From the NCBI GenBank assembly GCA_002356435.2, contig AP018040.2, positions 744,001 to 808,000 on the forward strand: 64,000 nt of DNA, read 5' to 3'. The position numbers and the translations under genes were made by a program. Below are positions 60,644 through 64,000 of this stretch, piece after piece. Each line of letters starts with the position of its first letter. Positions within the stretch are counted from its first letter, which is position 1. The notes below the pieces were generated by a model. It saw nothing but the letters and a program-made list of their open reading frames with translations, was not told where the DNA came from and did not search any database. Source of the stretch: Petrimonas sp. IBARAKI. GTDB taxonomy: Bacteria > Bacteroidota > Bacteroidia > Bacteroidales > Dysgonomonadaceae.

Positions 60644-62476
60644 TTATTGCAATAGCAGCACCTCTTTGGGTGAAAGGGTCAGCGTATCACCCAGGGTGAC
60701 GTTTTTCCCTGAAAGAAAATCTGTTGCGCTGACCAGTCCTTGTATAGACTCCGCATAGCGGTCAAGGTTTATTGTCACCTCGTTTGAGGTGCCGTTCATC
60801 ACGATAAGGATTTTCTTGTCTCCCAGGCAGCGCTCGTAAATGTAAACACCTTTCTGCAGGACATAGTGCTTCATGCCGCCACGGGCGATTACCTCGTTGC
60901 CCTGCCGCCAGTGTAGCAGTTTGCTGAGGAAGTCGAACGCTTCATTCTGGATGGCATCGCGTCCCTCACGCGTAAAGTGGTCGGTTTTGTCGCCGGGCCA
61001 GCCACCCGGCATATCGCGACGGATATCACCGTCGCTACGGCTCTTATTACCGTTCATCAATAGTTCTGTACCGTAGTAGATTTGTGGCGTGCCGGGCATG
61101 GTGAGCAGAAAAGTTATTGCCTGCTTCCAGCCGGAGAGCTCTTTTGGGTACTCTCTCAGGAAGCGATCAGTGTCGTGGTTGTCTAGGAACCGCAGCACGT
61201 TGTAGATATCCGGATAGATAAAGTCGTAGGTCATGTGGTCGTAGATACCGTGCAGCCCCCCGTTCCATTCGGTGGTCTCTTCAACGAAGGCTGTGTGCGA
61301 CAGTCCCATGAAGCGGAAGTCCATCACTGATTTGAGGTTTGTATTCTCACGGTTGTTCAGTTTGCTGTCTTTTTGCCAGAATGCTGTTCCGATGGGATTG
61401 TTCAGCCATGCTTCTCCCACGATATTGTAGGCCGGATATTCTTTGTAGACAGCGTTACACCAGTCGACCATCATCTCGTAGTCAGCATAAGGATAGGTAT
61501 CCTGTCGGATGCCATCCACGCCGGAGTATTCGATCCACCAGATGCTGTTCTGGATGAGGTATTTTGCTACGTGGCGGTTGCGTTGGTTCAGGTCGGGCAT
61601 GGAGGGCACGAACCATCCGTCCACCATCTTGCTTCTGTCGTACTCCGATGCGTAGGGATCGAAGTACATCTCCTTCATGTGGGAGGTCTGTACATACTCT
61701 CCCAGGTTATTGAACCAGTCGGGTGAGGGAACTTCTTTTAACCAGGGATGGTCGCTCCCGCAGTGGTTGAAAATCATGTCCATCACTACCTTCATCCCTT
61801 TGTCATGGGCATCGCTGATTAGCTGACGATACTCCTCGTTGGTGCCGAAACGAGGATCCACCCGGTAGTAGTCGGTGGTGGCGTATCCGTGGTAGGAACC
61901 GCCCTCCATGTCGTTCTCCAGCACCGGGTTAAGCCAGATGGCAGTCACCCCCAGATCGGAAAGGTAGCCGAGACGGTCGGAGATTCCTTTCAGGTCACCT
62001 CCGTGGCGGGCATTGGGGTCGTTGCGGTCCACCCTATAGCCGGTACGCATCGGGATATGGTCGTTCGTGGGGTCACCGTTGGCAAACCGGTCAGGCATAA
62101 TCAGGTAGAGCACATCCGATGGACCGAAACTTTCCATGGACATACGTTGCGGATCGCGTTGTTTCAGCTCGTAGTTATACGCGATTTTCTTCTTTCCTTC
62201 AGTAAAAACGATTTCGAACTTTTGCGGAGTACTGCCAGAAATATCTAAGTATAAAATCTGATAGTTGGGGTTTTCAAGCGTAACCACCTCTTTCAGATAC
62301 ACGCCTTTTGCCGTTACTGCAGCCTTGTACGAGGCGATGTTCCTGCCGAAAATCATCAGTTGTAGCTCGGTCTCCTGCATTCCCGACCACCAGAAAGCGG
62401 GTTCGATGCTTATTTGCTGTGCTTGAAGGACTAGTGTTGTAAAAAAGGTAAGAAAAGGAATAATTATTTTTTTCAT
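60644..62476 (-). CDS. Neopullulanase/cyclomaltodextrinase-like alpha-amylase (GH13, SusA type)
   Basis: A 610-residue exported enzyme. A type I signal peptide ends LVLQAQ near residue 20, with no lipobox, so it should be periplasmic. An N-terminal domain (about 22-115) as in cyclomaltodextrinases precedes the barrel, with MIFNHCGSDHPW, nucleophile D near 323 in GIRQDTYPY, acid E near 356 in VGEAWLN, and LDNHDTDRF near 432. This is the SusA-type enzyme that cuts imported maltooligosaccharides. It starts 71 bases after the SusE/F-like gene, with a terminator-like hairpin between them. Confidence 0.93.
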   Translation of the reverse strand: MKKIIIPFLTFFTTLVLQAQQISIEPAFWWSGMQETELQLMIFGRNIASYKAAVTAKGVYLKEVVTLENPNYQILYLDISGSTPQKFEIVFTEGKKKIAYNYELKQRDPQRMSMESFGPSDVLYLIMPDRFANGDPTNDHIPMRTGYRVDRNDPNARHGGDLKGISDRLGYLSDLGVTAIWLNPVLENDMEGGSYHGYATTDYYRVDPRFGTNEEYRQLISDAHDKGMKVVMDMIFNHCGSDHPWLKEVPSPDWFNNLGEYVQTSHMKEMYFDPYASEYDRSKMVDGWFVPSMPDLNQRNRHVAKYLIQNSIWWIEYSGVDGIRQDTYPYADYEMMVDWCNAVYKEYPAYNIVGEAWLNNPIGTAFWQKDSKLNNRENTNLKSVMDFRFMGLSHTAFVEETTEWNGGLHGIYDHMTYDFIYPDIYNVLRFLDNHDTDRFLREYPKELSGWKQAITFLLTMPGTPQIYYGTELLMNGNKSRSDGDIRRDMPGGWPGDKTDHFTREGRDAIQNEAFDFLSKLLHWRQGNEVIARGGMKHYVLQKGVYIYERCLGDKKILIVMNGTSNEVTINLDRYAESIQGLVSATDFLSGKNVTLGDTLTLSPKEVLLLQ

Positions 62477-62491
62477 CGTACGAAGTAGACA

Positions 62492-62532
62492 AAAAAGCCT
62501 GAAGCTCTCGTTAAGATAGCCTCAGACTTTTT
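62492..62532 (-). terminator. Terminator-like hairpin inside the starch operon
   Basis: The 15-base arms 62492-62506 and 62518-62532 pair fully, with two G-T pairs, around an 11-base loop. On the minus strand the stem ends in a run of six T residues. It lies between the binding-protein gene and the GH13 genes of the same operon, so partial termination would lower enzyme expression relative to the upstream genes. The A-rich opposite arm also makes it usable on the plus strand. Confidence 0.75.
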
Positions 62533-62547
62533 GGTAATTATTTATTT

Positions 62548-63987
62548 TCACTTGATTGACCCTGTGTTGTCGTCAAAATGCAACGTGGCCACCTGGCCGG
62601 CTGTAACTGCAACTGCTGCTTGATCACCGCCATCATTTCGGTATTCGATCGTTGTGTTATAAACATTAAATTCAGCCTGCCACCAATCGGGAATCCAGGG
62701 ATGGGATACGTACATACGCAGATTGCCGCTTGTTGTTGTCGGGGGCGAAACAACGGTTCGGGTGTCAAGATTGACTGTGAACAAGTTGGATGCTTTATCT
62801 TTGTCCCAGCCCCCATAGGTGTCACCCATGCCGAAAACTTTCACCGGGACAACAGACAATTTTTTCTCATTGTTACGCAAATCAAGCACGATAGTGTAAA
62901 TCCCCGTCTCGGCGATTGACATGTTGCCGCCACTTTCGGTAACTGCAATGCCATTGGAATCGAAAGAAGTAATTTCTCCAAATCCAAGATTGGTATTTCC
63001 CCAGTTGGCATTGGATAGTTTGAATCCTTTTCCCGCCTCAAGGGAGAGGATCTTCCAGTATAAACCCTCATTTCCCCCTGCCACTTTGTGCATCTCTGCC
63101 GCTGCCTTGGTGCCGGGAGTATCCCATCCGTATGAGGTGGCATCGCCCACCAGATACATTTTTTCCGGATATTCCGGCGGGACAACCGCTTCACCGATGA
63201 TGTCGAAGGAGGCATTGTAGGCACGGCTTCTTAAGTCGTACTGGATGGTGAAGTCAAACTCACCCCCTACTTCTGTGGTGAAGTCGGGACCTCCGGGCCT
63301 TACCTGGCTCATTGCATTTTCGATTAGAGGTGCCTGCGATGTGCCGAAGTTACCCAAGTCAGTAAATAGCTTGGCTTTTCCGCCTTCTTTATTGATTTCT
63401 TGTCCCCAGCCTCCGCTGTACCTGAATTTATAACCGCCGGGTGTCATGTTAAGCTTGCCTTTCCAGGTGATGGTCAACTTGTCGTCGAAGGAAGGAGCAC
63501 TTAACGCTGTTTCTCCATTCCAGCCTTTAGGAGTGGCGGCACCAATTACACCGTAATTTACGGGCAGGATGTTTATTTCCTTTAAAGCGGTATTTACCAC
63601 TACGAAGTAAAAGTCGTCTTTTTCAACCTTTAAGGGGGTGGCATCTTGTGAAAGCGTATATACTGCAATATTATCAGCTTTCTTTACTTCACCTCCATTG
63701 CCATATTTTACCACCTGATTTAAATCGGTAGCAATGGAAATAGTGAAATCTCCTCCAGCTTTTAACCAGGTATAGATTCCTACTAATTCGGGCAGTTCTT
63801 TCACGTCTCCATCGAGAGGAACTGTTTTTAAGGCCGATGCCGGAGCCTCTCCGCTGTAAACGGTGGCCGGACCGCTTATGTACACCCCTTGCTGAATGTC
63901 TTCAACAATTGTCCAGTTTTCGTTGTCGCTGCAATTTGCTAAAAAAGGCAGCAGCAAGAACAATAGATATTTATATAAATGTTTCAT
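62548..63987 (-). CDS. SusE/SusF-type starch-binding lipoprotein
   Basis: A 479-residue surface lipoprotein. The signal ends LANC (C19). An N-terminal domain is followed by two or three starch-binding modules of the SusE/F type: YGVIGAATPKGWNGETALS (near 165), KMYLVGDATSYGWDTPGTK (near 285), and VFGMGDTYGGWDKDKASN (near 390), with conserved Trp and Gly. SusE/F proteins hold starch at the cell surface for the SusCD transporter but are not enzymes. Its presence just inside the right edge, followed by two GH13 genes, means the SusC and SusD genes of this operon are probably to the right of the window. Confidence 0.93.
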   Translation of the reverse strand: MKHLYKYLLFLLLPFLANCSDNENWTIVEDIQQGVYISGPATVYSGEAPASALKTVPLDGDVKELPELVGIYTWLKAGGDFTISIATDLNQVVKYGNGGEVKKADNIAVYTLSQDATPLKVEKDDFYFVVVNTALKEINILPVNYGVIGAATPKGWNGETALSAPSFDDKLTITWKGKLNMTPGGYKFRYSGGWGQEINKEGGKAKLFTDLGNFGTSQAPLIENAMSQVRPGGPDFTTEVGGEFDFTIQYDLRSRAYNASFDIIGEAVVPPEYPEKMYLVGDATSYGWDTPGTKAAAEMHKVAGGNEGLYWKILSLEAGKGFKLSNANWGNTNLGFGEITSFDSNGIAVTESGGNMSIAETGIYTIVLDLRNNEKKLSVVPVKVFGMGDTYGGWDKDKASNLFTVNLDTRTVVSPPTTTSGNLRMYVSHPWIPDWWQAEFNVYNTTIEYRNDGGDQAAVAVTAGQVATLHFDDNTGSIK

Positions 63988-64000
63988 TTCTGTTTAGTTT

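Overview
The window reads as a chromosomal segment of a member of the Bacteroidota, most likely the order Bacteroidales. Evidence: SusC/SusD pairs, a starch-utilisation (Sus) operon, a short primary sigma factor without region 1.1, a MurF-alanine racemase fusion, GSCFA, DUF5063 and DUF3822 proteins, and repeated TAnnTTTG promoter elements, some with TTTG 19 bases upstream. A family-level placement (for example Dysgonomonadaceae) is only a guess. I saw no tRNA, rRNA, insertion sequence, integrase or CRISPR array.

Layout. 1-7.4 kb (minus strand): rimP-nusA-infB, then ompH-murI-cvpA and the start of psd, driven from a promoter and leader hairpin at 7.3 kb. 7.6-12.8 kb (plus): lemA, two TPM-domain genes, miaA, lysA and a glycosyltransferase. 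13-17 kb: a Deg protease, the primary sigma factor and an OmpA-family protein. 17.2-19.1 kb: a compact DUF5320/DUF134/metallo-beta-lactamase/NifX-like cluster. 19.2-25.7 kb (minus): DUF2721, murF-alr, GSCFA, a probable small RNA, an rRNA methyltransferase, an exonuclease and DUF5063. 25.8-27.8 kb: a cation symporter and a divergent HTH/small-protein pair. 28.1-33.7 kb: a SusC/SusD pair with a small lipoprotein and no adjacent enzyme.

34.0-36.5 kb carries what I consider the most interesting locus: a four-helix membrane protein, a subtilisin-like protease with no signal peptide, and a 76-residue protein shaped like a free-standing protease propeptide/inhibitor, overlapping the protease stop codon. 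It looks like a membrane-linked protease/inhibitor system of unknown purpose. 36.5-41.7 kb is an accessory patch of small single-domain genes (VOC, DUF6157, YCII, DUF1801, GNAT, DUF2200, DUF4256, two SRPBCC) with a decayed DUF4260 gene.

41.9-58.1 kb is mainly housekeeping: cyclophilin, a serine hydrolase, malic enzyme, MgtE, rsmD, a helicase, rsmI, a HAD phosphatase, arginine deiminase, a cyclic-2,3-diphosphoglycerate-synthetase-like GTPase and flavodoxin. 58.2-64 kb (minus) is the distal part of a starch operon: a SusE/F-type binding lipoprotein, a periplasmic neopullulanase-like GH13 and a lipoprotein GH13. Its SusC/SusD genes would lie beyond the right edge. A strong terminator ends this operon, and a second terminator-like hairpin sits between the binding protein and the enzymes.
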